A stretch of DNA of 64,000 bases from Hyphomicrobium sp. 99 (lineage in GTDB: Bacteria > Pseudomonadota > Alphaproteobacteria > Rhizobiales > Hyphomicrobiaceae). This document shows, piece by piece, positions 42,066 through 52,638 of this stretch. The notes below the pieces were generated by a model, which was not told the DNA's origin, did no database searches, and was given only the letters and a program-made list of their open reading frames with translations. The stretch is from NCBI RefSeq assembly GCF_000384335.2, contig NZ_KQ031382.1:1736001-1800000 (forward strand). The letters run 5' to 3'. A program made the position numbers and the translations under genes. Within the stretch, counting starts at the first letter, position 1; each line of letters begins with the position of its first letter.

Positions 42066-42767
42066 ATGACAATGATGAATGGTGCGAAGCACGACGTCGA
42101 AGATATTCTGGCATCGATCCGGACCAGCATCGCCGATCGATCTCCGATGTTCGAAAGTGAGAAGCGCGAGGTCCGCATTACGACCCTGCGCGGCCGAAGC
42201 ACGATCGCAGATGAAGCCGCGGAGTTCGAACTGCCGGCGATATTCAAGACGGTGGCGCAGAACACCTCCGAGCGGCCCAATTTACTTGGGAGGCTGAGTG
42301 AAGCATTGGCATCAAGTGGACACCAGGAGCGCGAACGCTCCCGCACGGTAATTCCTTTCGAACCGGCACATGGCCGCATGATCGAGCCGCCGCCGGTGAC
42401 CCTTCATCCGGTCAAGGAAGATGAGGTAGCTGTCGAGAAGATCTCCGCCGAGAACGACAGCATGAAGCGCAACATGCCGACGTTCTTCGACACACGCTTA
42501 AATCGCATGAGCGCGATGTCGCGGCCGGTCGAAGAACCCCGGGTTGAACCCGCACCGCAGCCCCCGGTAGAGCTCCAGCAGCCGCCCCGGCTGCCCGAAG
42601 TTCGCCCATCCTCAGAGCTGGCGGCCGACGGCGTCGACGATGTGGCGGCCCAGCTTTTGCGGCCCATCCTGAGACAGTGGCTAACCGAGAACATGCCCAA
42701 AATCGTGGAGCGGGCCCTCTTGAACGAGGCGGGCGGCACCCCGCCAAGCGGATCTTCGCGTCGTTGA
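42066..42767 (+). CDS. second PopZ-type protein (DUF2497), short form
   Basis: This 233-residue paralogue keeps both conserved ends of PopZ: KHDVEDILASIRTSIAD at the N-terminus and VAAQLLRPILRQWLTENMPK at the C-terminus. The linker is shorter, with Pro-rich stretches but none of the E-P-K repeats of the first copy. GAGGAAG lies five bases before the ATG at 42066, which I prefer to a TTG ten codons upstream. Tandem divergence of the linkers suggests that the two proteins co-assemble or mark different poles; this is inference. Confidence 0.85.
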   Translation: MTMMNGAKHDVEDILASIRTSIADRSPMFESEKREVRITTLRGRSTIADEAAEFELPAIFKTVAQNTSERPNLLGRLSEALASSGHQERERSRTVIPFEPAHGRMIEPPPVTLHPVKEDEVAVEKISAENDSMKRNMPTFFDTRLNRMSAMSRPVEEPRVEPAPQPPVELQQPPRLPEVRPSSELAADGVDDVAAQLLRPILRQWLTENMPKIVERALLNEAGGTPPSGSSRR

Positions 42768-42895
42768 CGCGAGGATCAACTACAACCGGACAATTTCCGG
42801 CCATTAGGGAGCGACGGTTGACAGCCGGCGAAGGTCGGCCGTACGACCGGGGTCCAAAACCTCGGCCCGATAGCTGATAAGCGACGCTCCCACAG

Positions 42896-45661
42896 ATGCT
42901 TGAAAAGACTTTTCGACCGGCCGAAATCGAGCCGCGTATCAATTCCGAATGGGAGAAGGCCAACGCCTTCAAAGCCGGACGGAGTTCATCCGGTGGCAAG
43001 AACGCTGCCTATTCGATCGTAATCCCGCCGCCGAACGTGACGGGCTCGCTCCACATGGGGCATGCCCTAAACAATACGCTGCAGGACATTCTCGTCCGCT
43101 TCGAGCGCATGCGCGGCCGCGACGTGCTCTGGCAGCCGGGCACCGACCACGCCGGCATTGCGACTCAGATGGTCGTCGAACGCCAGCTCGCCGCTGAGAA
43201 ACAGCCCTCGCGCCGCGAACTCGGCCGCGAGGAATTTCTAAAGCGCGTCTGGACGTGGAAGGAAGAGTCGGGCGGCACCATCGTCACGCAGCTGAAGCGC
43301 CTCGGCGCATCCTGCGACTGGAGCCGCGAACGCTTCACGATGGACGAAGGCCTGTCGAAGGCCGTCGTGAAGGTCTTCGTGCAGCTCTACAACGAAGGGC
43401 TGATCTACAAAGACAAGCGCCTCGTCAACTGGGACCCGAAGTTCCAGACCGCGATTTCCGATCTCGAGGTCGTGCAGGTCGAAGCCCGCGGAAAATTCAC
43501 GTGGTCGAAAGAGAGCGGCGAACCGTTTGACGCGGCCGCGCTCGCGAAGGTCCTCGCCAAAGACCCCAGCGGCCACATGTACTATTTCCGCTATCCGCTG
43601 GCGGCCAAGGTTCAGGGCTACGACAAGGATTACATCGTCGTCGCGACGACGCGGCCTGAGACGATGCTCGGTGACACCGGCGTCGCCGTCCATCCCGAAG
43701 ACGAACGCTACGCGGCGCTGATCAAAGCAGGCGCGAAAGTGAAGCTACCGCTCGTCGGCCGCGAGATCCCGATTGTCGCCGACGAATATTCCGATCCCGA
43801 GAAGGGCACGGGCGCCGTGAAGATCACGCCCGCGCACGACTTCAACGACTTCGAAGTCGGCAAGCGTCACGATCTCGCGCAAATCAACATTCTCGACGCC
43901 TACGGCAAGATCAACGACGAGGCGCCCGAAGCCTATCGCAAACTCGATCGCTTCGATGCACGCAAGCAAGTCGTCTCCGATATCGATGCGCTGGGTCTGC
44001 TCGAAAAGATCGAGCCGACCGGACATACGGTGCCGCACGGCGATCGCTCGGGCGTCGTCATCGAGCCGTGGCTGACGGACCAGTGGTACGTCAACGCCGA
44101 AGAGCTCGCGAAGCCCGCGATCGCCGCCGTCGAAAGCGGCAAGACCAACTTTGTCCCGAAGAACTGGGAAAAGACCTATTACGAATGGATGCGCAACATT
44201 CAGCCCTGGTGCATCTCGCGCCAGCTCTGGTGGGGCCATCAGATCCCGGCGTGGTATTCCCCGGACGGCAAATACTTCGTCGCCGCCACCGAAGCCGAAG
44301 CCAAAGCTTTGGCCAACAAGCACTACGGCAAAGACGTCGCTTTAACGCGTGACGAAGACGTCCTCGACACGTGGTTCTCCTCCGCGCTCTGGCCGTTCTC
44401 GACACTCGGCTGGCCGGAGGAAACGCCCGAACTCAAGCAGTATTACCCGACGAGCGTGCTCGTCACCGGCTTCGACATCATCTTCTTCTGGGTCGCCCGC
44501 ATGATGATGATGGGCCTCCACTTCATGAAGGAGGTTCCCTTCAAGGACGTCTACATCCACGCCCTCGTTCGCGACGAGAAGGGGCAGAAGATGTCGAAGT
44601 CCAAGGGCAACGTCATGGACCCGCTCGTCCTGATCGACGAGTTCGGCGCCGACGCGTTGCGCTTCACGCTGGCCGCGATGGCAGCGCAAGGCCGCGACAT
44701 CAAACTCGCGAAGTCGCGCGTTGAAGGCTATCGCAACTTCGCGACCAAGCTCTGGAACGCCTCGCGCTTCGCCGAGATGAACGAATGCGTGCGCCAGCGC
44801 GATTTCAATCCGAAGTCGGCGTCCCTTACATTCAACAAATGGATCATCGGCGAAACCGAGCTGACGGCAAAGGCCGTCACGAGCGCGCTCGAAACCTACA
44901 AGTTCAACGAAGCCGCCGCAGCGATCTATGATTTCGTCTGGGGTCAGTTCTGCGACTGGTATCTTGAGCTGATCAAGCCTGTGCTCGCTGGCGACGACGA
45001 GGCTTCAAAGGCCGAAACCCGCGCCGTGACGGCCTGGACGCTCGATCAGATCCTGAAGATGCTGCATCCGTTTATGCCCTTCATCACCGAAGAGCTTTGG
45101 GACCACATGGTCGAATACGGCGTGAAGCGCGACACCCTTCTCGTCGTCAGCCAGTGGCCGAACCTCGAAGGTCTCGTCGAGACGGATGCCGTCGACGAAG
45201 TGAATTGGCTCGTGAACCTCGTTTCCGAAATCCGTTCGGTGCGAACGGAGATGAGCGTCCCGGCAGGCTCCAAGATCCCGCTCGTCATCGTCGGCGCTGA
45301 CGAGAAGATCCGAGAGCGCGTCCGCCGCAATGACGAGACGTTGAAACGTCTCGCGCGCATCGATGAGATCGACTTCGAGGAAACGGCACCGAAGGGCGCT
45401 GCCCTGGTCGTCGCCGGAGAAACGACGGCCGCGTTGCCGCTCGCTGGCATCATCGACATGGCGGCGGAGAAGCGTCGTCTCGCCAAGGCCATCGAAGGCG
45501 CCGAAAGCGACCTCAAGAAGATGGACGCCAAGCTCTCCAATCCGCAGTTCATCGAGCGCGCCAAAGAAGAAGCGATCGAGGAAGCGAAGGAGCGGAAGGC
45601 CGAACTCGAAGCCGAGATCCAACGCTTCTCGGCAGCCCTCCGCCGCTTGGAAAGCGTCTGA
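42896..45661 (+). CDS. valS: valyl-tRNA synthetase
   Basis: This 921-residue class-I synthetase charges tRNA-Val. The nucleotide-binding motif is H-M-G-H ([14 protein letters not shown]) near residue 51, the editing domain occupies about 200-340, and the KMSKS motif is [12 protein letters not shown] near residue 565. The C-terminal coiled-coil arm with many Lys and Glu (residues 850-921) is intact. Length and order of domains are standard. It ends 21 bases before the convergent AraC-family gene. Confidence 0.97.
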   Translation: MLEKTFRPAEIEPRINSEWEKANAFKAGRSSSGGKNAAYSIVIPPPNVTGSLHMGHALNNTLQDILVRFERMRGRDVLWQPGTDHAGIATQMVVERQLAAEKQPSRRELGREEFLKRVWTWKEESGGTIVTQLKRLGASCDWSRERFTMDEGLSKAVVKVFVQLYNEGLIYKDKRLVNWDPKFQTAISDLEVVQVEARGKFTWSKESGEPFDAAALAKVLAKDPSGHMYYFRYPLAAKVQGYDKDYIVVATTRPETMLGDTGVAVHPEDERYAALIKAGAKVKLPLVGREIPIVADEYSDPEKGTGAVKITPAHDFNDFEVGKRHDLAQINILDAYGKINDEAPEAYRKLDRFDARKQVVSDIDALGLLEKIEPTGHTVPHGDRSGVVIEPWLTDQWYVNAEELAKPAIAAVESGKTNFVPKNWEKTYYEWMRNIQPWCISRQLWWGHQIPAWYSPDGKYFVAATEAEAKALANKHYGKDVALTRDEDVLDTWFSSALWPFSTLGWPEETPELKQYYPTSVLVTGFDIIFFWVARMMMMGLHFMKEVPFKDVYIHALVRDEKGQKMSKSKGNVMDPLVLIDEFGADALRFTLAAMAAQGRDIKLAKSRVEGYRNFATKLWNASRFAEMNECVRQRDFNPKSASLTFNKWIIGETELTAKAVTSALETYKFNEAAAAIYDFVWGQFCDWYLELIKPVLAGDDEASKAETRAVTAWTLDQILKMLHPFMPFITEELWDHMVEYGVKRDTLLVVSQWPNLEGLVETDAVDEVNWLVNLVSEIRSVRTEMSVPAGSKIPLVIVGADEKIRERVRRNDETLKRLARIDEIDFEETAPKGAALVVAGETTAALPLAGIIDMAAEKRRLAKAIEGAESDLKKMDAKLSNPQFIERAKEEAIEEAKERKAELEAEIQRFSAALRRLESV

Positions 45662-45682
45662 CAACCGCTTCCGATTTGCAGG

Positions 45683-46456
45683 CTATTTGTAGAAAGCGCT
45701 CGGCGTCGTGCCGAAGTGCTTTCTAAACATCGCGGTGAAGGCGCTTTGGCTCGCGTAGCCACTGTCCGCGGCGACGTCGATGATTTTATCGCCACGAGCC
45801 AGACGTTCGAGCGCTGAGAGCAAACGCGCTTGTTGACGCCACTGTCCGAACGTCAGCCCCGTTTCCTTCAAAAACAGCCGGTGAACGGTTTTGGACGTCA
45901 CGCCAAAACCCTCCGCCCACTCTTCGGCGGTGCGGACGTCGTCAGGGGAGAGAAGCAGAGCCTCGCAAATGGTCCTCAACCGCGAGTCGTCGGGCATCGG
46001 CAGATGCAGCGGCAGTACGTCCAGCTCGCGCAGCTCATAGAGGAGAAGCTGCATGAGGCATTCGTCGCGCGAGCCGCTGGCGTAATCGACGGGAACCTTC
46101 ACCGCCGCAAGGATCAGTTCGCGCAGCAGCGGGCTAACGGCGATCACGCAATTGCCTCGGGGCAGGTGAGGCGAGGCATCCTGATCCACAAAAACAGTGC
46201 GGATCTTCACGTCTCCGCGCATTTCGACTTCGTGTTCGAGCCCCGCCGCAAGCCAGACCGCACGGTTGGACGGGACGACCCAGGAGCCCGCCGGCGAGCG
46301 AACGATCATGACGCCCGAAACGGCGAAGAGTAGCTGCGCGCGGGGATGGCTGTGCCGCCCCGTCGAAGACCCGCTCGGATAGTCGACCTCCATCGCAGCC
46401 ATCGGGCGCTGGGTCGCGTGAAAATCCAAGTGACGTGAAAGAATGTCTTCGAGCAT
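45683..46456 (-). CDS. AraC-family transcriptional regulator
   Basis: This 257-residue regulator has an N-terminal cupin sensor (GRHSHPRAQLLFAVSGVM) and a C-terminal pair of helix-turn-helix motifs, with EEWAEGFGVTSKTVHRLFLKE and VAADSGYASQSAFTAMFRKH as recognition parts. It is divergent from the EamA exporter gene, with 96 bases between the starts, so it most likely controls that gene. The effector is unknown. Confidence 0.9.
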   Translation of the reverse strand: MLEDILSRHLDFHATQRPMAAMEVDYPSGSSTGRHSHPRAQLLFAVSGVMIVRSPAGSWVVPSNRAVWLAAGLEHEVEMRGDVKIRTVFVDQDASPHLPRGNCVIAVSPLLRELILAAVKVPVDYASGSRDECLMQLLLYELRELDVLPLHLPMPDDSRLRTICEALLLSPDDVRTAEEWAEGFGVTSKTVHRLFLKETGLTFGQWRQQARLLSALERLARGDKIIDVAADSGYASQSAFTAMFRKHFGTTPSAFYK

Positions 46457-46552
46457 GTCCCGATCTCGATAAGGCCGGTTACTTTAGCGTGAGACTGACC
46501 AGATCCGAAAGCCCTACGACCCAAGGCCCATTCCGTAGGGACATCGGACACC

Positions 46553-47476
46553 ATGCTCAGCCAAAGACTTGCTTTTCTCTATCCATTCCTCGCCATCGTT
46601 CTCTGGGCCGGGAACGTCATCGTTTCGCGCCTGTCGGCGCACACCATCGGACCGCAGGCGATCACGTTCTATCGTCTGCTGTTCGCGGTCATCCTCATGA
46701 GTGCGTTTGTCGGCCGGCCGGCGTGGCGAAATCGAACGGCGATCTGGCCGCATATCGGCGAGTTCGCCATCCTCGGCTTTCTCGCGATGTGCCTGTTCCA
46801 AAGCCTCTCCTACCTCGCGGCCGAGACGACGACCGCGACGAACATGGCTGTGTTTACGGCGCTGACCCCACTGCTGACGGTCGCGCTAAGCGCGGCGCTG
46901 CTTGGCGAACCGCCGACCTATGGCGTGGTCTTTGGCGGCGCTATTTCGTTCGGAGGGCTTCTTTATCTCGTAAGTGGAGGCGATATCGCCGCATTGCCGA
47001 GAAACGGCGTCCACCCGGGCGACGCGCTGATGCTGATCGCGGCGCTCGTCTATGCACTTTACGGCGTGTTGCTGAAACGCTGGAACCTGCCGATCACCGG
47101 TTGGCAATCGACGTACATGCAGGCGCTCTGCGCGTTGACCGCGATGTTTCCGGCATTCCTCGCCACCCCCGCGCCGCTCCGTCAGCTGAATGCCGAAACA
47201 TTGCCGTTGATCGCGTATGCAGGCGGCCTCGCGTCGGTCGTGCTGCCGTTTCTATGGATCCGCGGCGTTCAACAATTAGGACCGAGCCGCTGCGCCGTGT
47301 TCATGAACCTGCTGCCGGTTCTGACCGCTGCTGCTGCCATTGTGATGCTGGGAGAACCGGTGAAGATTTTCCACGTCATCGGTGCGGCTCTGACGCTTGC
47401 CGGAGTCGGATGTGCACAAGTTTTTCAGAAACCGATTTTCGCCCCGGCCGGCGTGCAGGGGGCAAACAGCGGATGA
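46553..47476 (+). CDS. EamA-family (DMT) transporter
   Basis: This 307-residue inner-membrane protein has ten hydrophobic segments in two EamA repeats, with the characteristic ALTPLLTVALSAALLGEPP at the end of the first and NLLPVLTAAAAIVMLGEP at the end of the second. Such proteins export amino acids or other small metabolites. The divergent AraC-type regulator probably controls it. Substrate cannot be told. Confidence 0.9.
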   Translation: MLSQRLAFLYPFLAIVLWAGNVIVSRLSAHTIGPQAITFYRLLFAVILMSAFVGRPAWRNRTAIWPHIGEFAILGFLAMCLFQSLSYLAAETTTATNMAVFTALTPLLTVALSAALLGEPPTYGVVFGGAISFGGLLYLVSGGDIAALPRNGVHPGDALMLIAALVYALYGVLLKRWNLPITGWQSTYMQALCALTAMFPAFLATPAPLRQLNAETLPLIAYAGGLASVVLPFLWIRGVQQLGPSRCAVFMNLLPVLTAAAAIVMLGEPVKIFHVIGAALTLAGVGCAQVFQKPIFAPAGVQGANSG

Positions 47477-47495
47477 GAGGCGGGAACGGGGCGCC

Positions 47496-48113
47496 TTAGA
47501 GCGCGCCCTGTTCCGTGCTCGAAAAGCGCTGCACCGCGTTCTTCGCCGTCGCCAGGAATTTGATGCGAAGCTCGGTGAGCTTCCAGCCGGCGGGGCGAAG
47601 TTCAAGCTTGCCGAGATAAATTCGCGTCGGGTCGAGCTTGTCTTCCATGTCGATTTCAAAGCTCGTCAGGCTCGTGAACTCCGCGCGCTTCACGCGAGCC
47701 CACGCGCGCGAGATGCGATCCATGATCGGCAACGTTTTTGCCTCATCGCCCTCGCTTGCGACGAGATCGCGGTACTTGGCTCTGAGCGTGAAGAGCTGAG
47801 GAAGGCCCTCAGGCGTCACGTACTTCTCAACAAGACCATCGACGGCGCTCTGACCCAGATAGGCTTTAAAGCGCGTCCAAAGCCCGGTGCTGGCGGCCGG
47901 ATCGTTTTCAGGATCGGGAAGACCGAGCGCGATCTGAGCAATCGAAGGCTTCAGCGTTTCGCGCACCGTCGGCCACTCGATGGCGGTCGAGAGGTAGTTG
48001 GCATCGCCATTGCGAACGGCTTCCCGAATGCTCCAAGCGGTCGCGAACGGTGACCCGATGTAAATCGATGCGGCGAGCAGAAAAAATCCGACGACGCAGA
48101 AAATCGCCTTCAT
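47496..48113 (-). CDS. DUF2939-family protein
   Basis: This 205-residue protein has an N-terminal signal anchor (about residues 2-20) followed by the DUF2939 segment SPFATAWSIREAVRNGDANYLST and IEWPTVRETLKPSI. The family is of unknown function and occurs in the periplasm or membrane of many proteobacteria. I use the ATG at 48113, which gives the normal hydrophobic N-terminus; an in-frame codon 30 residues upstream would bury it. It lies after the M48 protease gene on the same strand. Confidence 0.8.
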   Translation of the reverse strand: MKAIFCVVGFFLLAASIYIGSPFATAWSIREAVRNGDANYLSTAIEWPTVRETLKPSIAQIALGLPDPENDPAASTGLWTRFKAYLGQSAVDGLVEKYVTPEGLPQLFTLRAKYRDLVASEGDEAKTLPIMDRISRAWARVKRAEFTSLTSFEIDMEDKLDPTRIYLGKLELRPAGWKLTELRIKFLATAKNAVQRFSSTEQGAL

Positions 48114-48221
48114 GCAAAGTCCCGTGGCTAGCGCGAGCAGTGGTGCCGTCCATCCTCTTACGGATGGATTCTGACGAACTTCAGGCTGGCGAAAACGTGT
48201 CACTGTCCGCGTGCGAGGCCG

Positions 48222-49346
48222 CTAGGTCGCGTCTTCCGGAGCGCGCGTTTTCTTGCAAATCGATTTGAGGTCCTGCCAGTCGCTCGCGTCGAGTGCGGGG
48301 CTCGAGGGATAATCTCGCTGCTCGCTGACGAGCCGCGCACGTTCGGCAGGTAACGGATGCGTGCGGAACCAGCTGAAGGCGCCCGGAGCCTTGTCGCCTT
48401 CCTCAGCTTCCAACTTCATCACCCGCGTGAAGAAATTGCCGAGACCTTTGGGAGAAATGTCGGCCGCCTTGAGAAGTTCGAGGGCGTGTTTGTCGGCCTC
48501 ACGCTCGGCCCCGCGCGAATAGCCGAGCTGCGCGAGCATGAGGCCGACGTTGGCGAGACCGCCGCCCGTCGTGCCGCCAAGCATGACTTCGAGCGTCGCG
48601 CCGAGCCCAAAGCCCCGGATGATCGCGGCCTCGGGATGCAATTCGATTCCGTGACCCATTTCATGGGCGAGAACTCCGGCGGTCTCGTCGGGACTTACTG
48701 ATTTGTCGAGCAGGCCCTTGGTCAAAACGATCTGGCCGCCGGGCACCGCAAAAGCATTCATCAAAGGCCAGTCGTAAACATGGACGCTGAACGGGATGTT
48801 TCCCGGCACGCCTTTCGATAGCCGCTCGGTCAAACGCGTCAGGGCCGCAAGACCGGCGGGGTCGATGCATTCCTTGTGACCTTCGGTCATCGATTCGCGC
48901 GTGGCTTTGCCGAGCCGCTCGCGCCAGCTGTCGGGCAGCGCTTTGGCGATCGATTTCGCCGGGCTGACGCCGGCCAGATAGGCCGCAAAAACCAGCGCCG
49001 CGATGATGGCGAGAAGAAAGAACCACATTCGCTTTTCGCGAAGCCATGCAGCGCGTGCGGAAAGATGCGGTGCTCGCAATCTCAGCTCCGCCGCGAATCG
49101 CGCTCCCTGCACGAAGAGCGACGCGCCGGGCTCGTCTTTCGACATCAGCAGAACATCGATGGCATTCGGCCGGATGGGCTCTTCGGAGCGGAGCTGGCCG
49201 TAGGACCAGATATGGCGAGGTTTGTCAGCGCCAAGGTCGACTTCGACCCCCGTCACGCCGAGGGAAGCAGTGCCGTCCAGGGGCGGCGAACCCCGGCGGG
49301 CAATAAAGCGGCAATAACTCGGATCGGGTGCGGCGCCTGATGACAT
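48222..49346 (-). CDS. M48-family metalloprotease with N-terminal accessory domain
   Basis: This 374-residue membrane protein has an N-terminal domain of about 100 residues, a transmembrane segment at about 112-132 (MWFFLLAIIAALVFAAYLAG), and an M48 protease domain with the zinc motif HEMGHGIELH (H-E-x-x-H) near residue 230. Further family marks are NAFAVPGGQIVLTKGLL and the downstream Glu ligand region READKHALELL. M48 enzymes of this kind act in envelope protein quality control. The zinc ligands are intact. The N-terminal domain has an unusual WSYGQLRSEEPIRP segment seen in related proteins of unknown function. Confidence 0.87.
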   Translation of the reverse strand: MSSGAAPDPSYCRFIARRGSPPLDGTASLGVTGVEVDLGADKPRHIWSYGQLRSEEPIRPNAIDVLLMSKDEPGASLFVQGARFAAELRLRAPHLSARAAWLREKRMWFFLLAIIAALVFAAYLAGVSPAKSIAKALPDSWRERLGKATRESMTEGHKECIDPAGLAALTRLTERLSKGVPGNIPFSVHVYDWPLMNAFAVPGGQIVLTKGLLDKSVSPDETAGVLAHEMGHGIELHPEAAIIRGFGLGATLEVMLGGTTGGGLANVGLMLAQLGYSRGAEREADKHALELLKAADISPKGLGNFFTRVMKLEAEEGDKAPGAFSWFRTHPLPAERARLVSEQRDYPSSPALDASDWQDLKSICKKTRAPEDAT

Positions 49347-49761
49347 GAAACGTCTTCCGCGAAGGTTGGAGCCAGCCGATCAGCACGAATCGGCCGCGCC
49401 CGTAAAGAAATGTCTCGCGCACGCCAAAGTCGGGCCCTTGTCGCGACGAAATCTCAGCCCAAATGGCAGGTCATTGGCTGTCGTCGGCGCAACACGCCAT
49501 GACAGAATTTATACCAGCGCAGAGCCTCGTTAAGGATAAACGTCCGCTTGCATAGCTGATGTGGCGGTTTAGCAACTTTCGGGATACATCGCGCCACTTT
49601 CGAGCCACAATGACCGCGCACCTGCTGGCAGCGACGTCTGCTAATGCAGCGTCACTTTTTAACAGGCAGAGCACTTTCGCCGAGCCACCGCGACTGGCAT
49701 CCCTGCGCCATCCAAAGTCGGATGGGGATCGATAAGGGCTAGGATGCCCAAAGAGGAATAA
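49347..49761. other. 415-bp divergent intergenic region
   Basis: The region separates the start of the M48 gene from the start of ilvD and contains no supported gene. It must hold promoters for both. I could not single out a leader peptide or attenuator for ilvD. Confidence 0.45.
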
Positions 49762-51486
49762 ATGGACGCCAAGACGTTCGATAAGTCGAAGTTGCCGAGC
49801 CGCCACGTGACGGAGGGTCCGTCGCGGGCGCCGCATCGGTCCTACTACTACGCGATGGGCCTGACCGAGGAGGACATCAAGCGTCCCTTCGTTGGCGTCG
49901 CTTCGTGCTGGAATGAAGCCGCCCCCTGCAACATCTCGCTGATGCGCCAAGCACAATCGGTGAAGACAGGTGTTCAGGAAGCCGGTGGCACGCCGCGTGA
50001 GTTCTGCACCATCACCGTCACCGACGGCATCGCGATGGGCCATCAGGGCATGAAGTCGAGCCTCGTGTCGCGCGAAGTCATCGCCGACTCGATCGAGCTG
50101 ACGATGCGCGGCCACTCCTACGACGCACTCGTCGGCGTTGCCGGTTGCGACAAGAGCCTACCGGGCATGATGATGGCGATGCTCCGCCTCAATGTCCCGA
50201 GCGTCTTCATGTACGGCGGATCGATCCTGCCGGGCCGCTTCAAGAATCGCGACGTCACCGTCGTCGACGTCTTCGAAGGCGTCGGCATGCACAACGCCGG
50301 CAAAATGTCCGCGGAAGACCTGCACGAGCTCGAATGCGTCGCGTGCCCGTCAGCTGGTTCTTGCGGTGGCCAGTTCACAGCGAACACAATGGCTTGCGTT
50401 TCCGAAGCGATCGGTTTGGCGATCCCGGGCTCAGCCGGAGCGCCCGCTCCGTTCGAAAGCCGCGATGCCTACGCTCAGGAAAGCGGCCGGGCCGTCATGC
50501 GTCTGATCGCCGACGGCATCCGTCCGCGGGACATCTGCACGCGCAAAGCCTTTGAGAACGCTGCGATCGTCGTCGCCGCGACCGGCGGCTCGACGAATGG
50601 CGCACTGCATCTACCCGCAATGGCCCACGAAGTCGGCATCGATTTCGACTTGTTCGACGTCGCCGAGATCTTCAAGCGCACGCCCTATATCGCCGACTTG
50701 AAGCCCGGCGGAAAATACGTCGCCAAGGACGTCTACGATATCGGTGGCGTTCCGCAGATCCTCAAAGCTCTGCTCGAGGGCGGGATTTTGCACGGCGATT
50801 GCCTGACCGTGACCGGCAAGACACTCGCGCAAAATCTCGAGAGCGTGAAATTCAATCACGATCAGAAAGTCGTATTTCCGGTTTCCAATCCGATCACGCC
50901 GACGGGCGGTGTGGTGGGCCTCAAGGGCTCGCTCGCACCCGACGGCGCGATTGTGAAAGTCGCAGGTCTCAAGACGCTGAAATTCCGCGGTACGGCATTG
51001 TGCTTCGACTGTGAGGAAGATGCGTTCCAGGCGGTCGAGGATCGGAAGTACAAGGATGGCGATGTGATCATCATCCGTTACGAGGGACCGAAGGGCGGTC
51101 CGGGCATGCGTGAGATGCTGTCGACGACGGCCGCACTTTACGGCCAAGGCGCTGGCGACAACGTTGCACTCATAACGGACGGTCGCTTCTCCGGCGGTAC
51201 GCGCGGCCTCTGCATCGGCCATGTCGGTCCCGAAGCAGCCGTCGGTGGCCCGATCGCGCTCGTTGAGAACGGCGACATCATCACGATCGACACTGAGACG
51301 GGCACGCTCGACCTCGAGGTCAGTGAGGAAGAGCTGGAGAAGCGGCGCAAGAACTGGAAGGCCCCGCCCAACATGTATCAGTCGGGCGCGCTGCGGAAAT
51401 TTGCAGACCAAGTGGGACCGGCGAGGTACGGCGCCGTAACCCATGCGGGAGGAAAGGCGGAAGTTCACTGCTATGCGGACATTTAG
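49762..51486 (+). CDS. ilvD: dihydroxy-acid dehydratase
   Basis: This 574-residue enzyme makes 2-oxo acids in valine and isoleucine biosynthesis. The cysteines that hold the Fe-S cluster are present in [27 protein letters not shown] and [18 protein letters not shown]; the C-terminal signature [14 protein letters not shown] is intact. Length is normal. The next gene starts 14 bases inside its end. Confidence 0.96.
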   Translation: MDAKTFDKSKLPSRHVTEGPSRAPHRSYYYAMGLTEEDIKRPFVGVASCWNEAAPCNISLMRQAQSVKTGVQEAGGTPREFCTITVTDGIAMGHQGMKSSLVSREVIADSIELTMRGHSYDALVGVAGCDKSLPGMMMAMLRLNVPSVFMYGGSILPGRFKNRDVTVVDVFEGVGMHNAGKMSAEDLHELECVACPSAGSCGGQFTANTMACVSEAIGLAIPGSAGAPAPFESRDAYAQESGRAVMRLIADGIRPRDICTRKAFENAAIVVAATGGSTNGALHLPAMAHEVGIDFDLFDVAEIFKRTPYIADLKPGGKYVAKDVYDIGGVPQILKALLEGGILHGDCLTVTGKTLAQNLESVKFNHDQKVVFPVSNPITPTGGVVGLKGSLAPDGAIVKVAGLKTLKFRGTALCFDCEEDAFQAVEDRKYKDGDVIIIRYEGPKGGPGMREMLSTTAALYGQGAGDNVALITDGRFSGGTRGLCIGHVGPEAAVGGPIALVENGDIITIDTETGTLDLEVSEEELEKRRKNWKAPPNMYQSGALRKFADQVGPARYGAVTHAGGKAEVHCYADI

Positions 51487-52564
51487 GCTTGCACTTGCGG
51501 GAAGCGTTGCGTCTCTTCTGATGCTCGGCTCGGCGATGGCGGGAGACGTTGTCTTCCGCTCGCCGGACGATGCGATGAAGCAAGGAATCTCGGCGTTCAA
51601 CGGCGGCTACTACGAGCTGGCGTTGCCCGCCTTTGAAGCCCTTGAGCCCTCGAAGCCGCAGTTGGCGCGTTTTTACATGGCGCGCATCTACGGCGATAAC
51701 GAAGGCGCCTATACCGATCACGGTAAAGCTTTCCGCTTGTACAAGTCGCTTGCAGACGAACTGCAGGACGTCGATCCCGACGACGATTCTCTCGCTCCCA
51801 TCGCCGCCAAATCGCTGACTGCCGTTTCGACGTATTTGAGAAGTGGCCTTGTCAGCGCTGGCCTGAAGCCCGACGTCGAGGCGGCAAACCGCGCTTTGCA
51901 GCGTGCCGCGCTCACGTTCAACGACGAGGATGCCCAGTTCGAACTCGCCAAAGTATTTCTGAGAGGCGAGGGACCGGACATTTCGATCGCGGGCTTCGAA
52001 GATCAGTCGAGCAAGATTGCGAACGGCCGTCATTGGCTGTCGCGGCTATCGCAAGCCGGTCATCCGGGCGCACAAGCCTTTCTTGCTGATCTGATGTGGC
52101 GCGGAAAGTTCGTAGAAAAGAACCCGGCGGCAGCGCTCAACCTCATCGACGTTGCCGTCGCCAACGCGCCGCCAAGCGAGCGCGTGTGGATCGAGGACAT
52201 TTATCAGAACATCTTCTGCAATGCAGGCGAGGGCGTTCGTCAGCAGGCGACGGGACGCGTCGCCGAATGGCATAACCTCTACGGCCGCAGACCCGCAGTG
52301 CTCGACGGCAAGGACGGCCTCGATGATTTGTCGCCCGAACCCGTGAGAACGTGCTCCAACGGCGAACTCGTTCGTCCGATGGGTGTCGCGATGCCTGCAA
52401 CTGCGCAACAAATGATCACGTCCGCGCCGTCGGTTTCGCCTCAGCGAAGCTCTGTCATTCCTGCGGGAGCGACGACGCTGCACCCGGCGGGGCAGTCGGT
52501 GCCTGCGCTGTCGTCGTCATCACCAATGCTTGGATATGCGCCCGACGGCGCCACGGCTCGCTGA
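51473..52564 (+). CDS. exported Sel1/TPR-like protein
   Basis: This 363-residue protein has a signal peptide (residues 1-22, LMLGSAMAG) and then helical repeats of the Sel1/TPR kind: [29 protein letters not shown]-like units such as [21 protein letters not shown], and others to about residue 270. The C-terminal 70 residues are Ser/Pro-rich and disordered. Such proteins act as periplasmic scaffolds. The ATG at 51473 lies within ilvD, which suggests translational coupling; an in-frame ATG ten codons upstream would spoil the signal peptide. Confidence 0.8.
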   Translation: MRTFRLALAGSVASLLMLGSAMAGDVVFRSPDDAMKQGISAFNGGYYELALPAFEALEPSKPQLARFYMARIYGDNEGAYTDHGKAFRLYKSLADELQDVDPDDDSLAPIAAKSLTAVSTYLRSGLVSAGLKPDVEAANRALQRAALTFNDEDAQFELAKVFLRGEGPDISIAGFEDQSSKIANGRHWLSRLSQAGHPGAQAFLADLMWRGKFVEKNPAAALNLIDVAVANAPPSERVWIEDIYQNIFCNAGEGVRQQATGRVAEWHNLYGRRPAVLDGKDGLDDLSPEPVRTCSNGELVRPMGVAMPATAQQMITSAPSVSPQRSSVIPAGATTLHPAGQSVPALSSSSPMLGYAPDGATAR

Positions 52565-52574
52565 AATTTTCCCC

Positions 52575-52611
52575 GTTTGGCGGCCGGCTCCCCGCAGGGG
52601 AGTCGCCAAAC
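52575..52611. terminator. strong inverted repeat between convergent genes
   Basis: GTTTGGCG and CGCCAAAC form the outer stem and CTCCCC/GGGGAG an inner stem around a GCA loop. It lies between the stops of the Sel1-like gene and xthA. It lacks a clear T-run on either strand, so it may act as a bidirectional barrier or stabilise 3' ends. Confidence 0.6.
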
Positions 52612-52638
52612 GCAAACGTAAAGCCGTCGCCAAACGCA

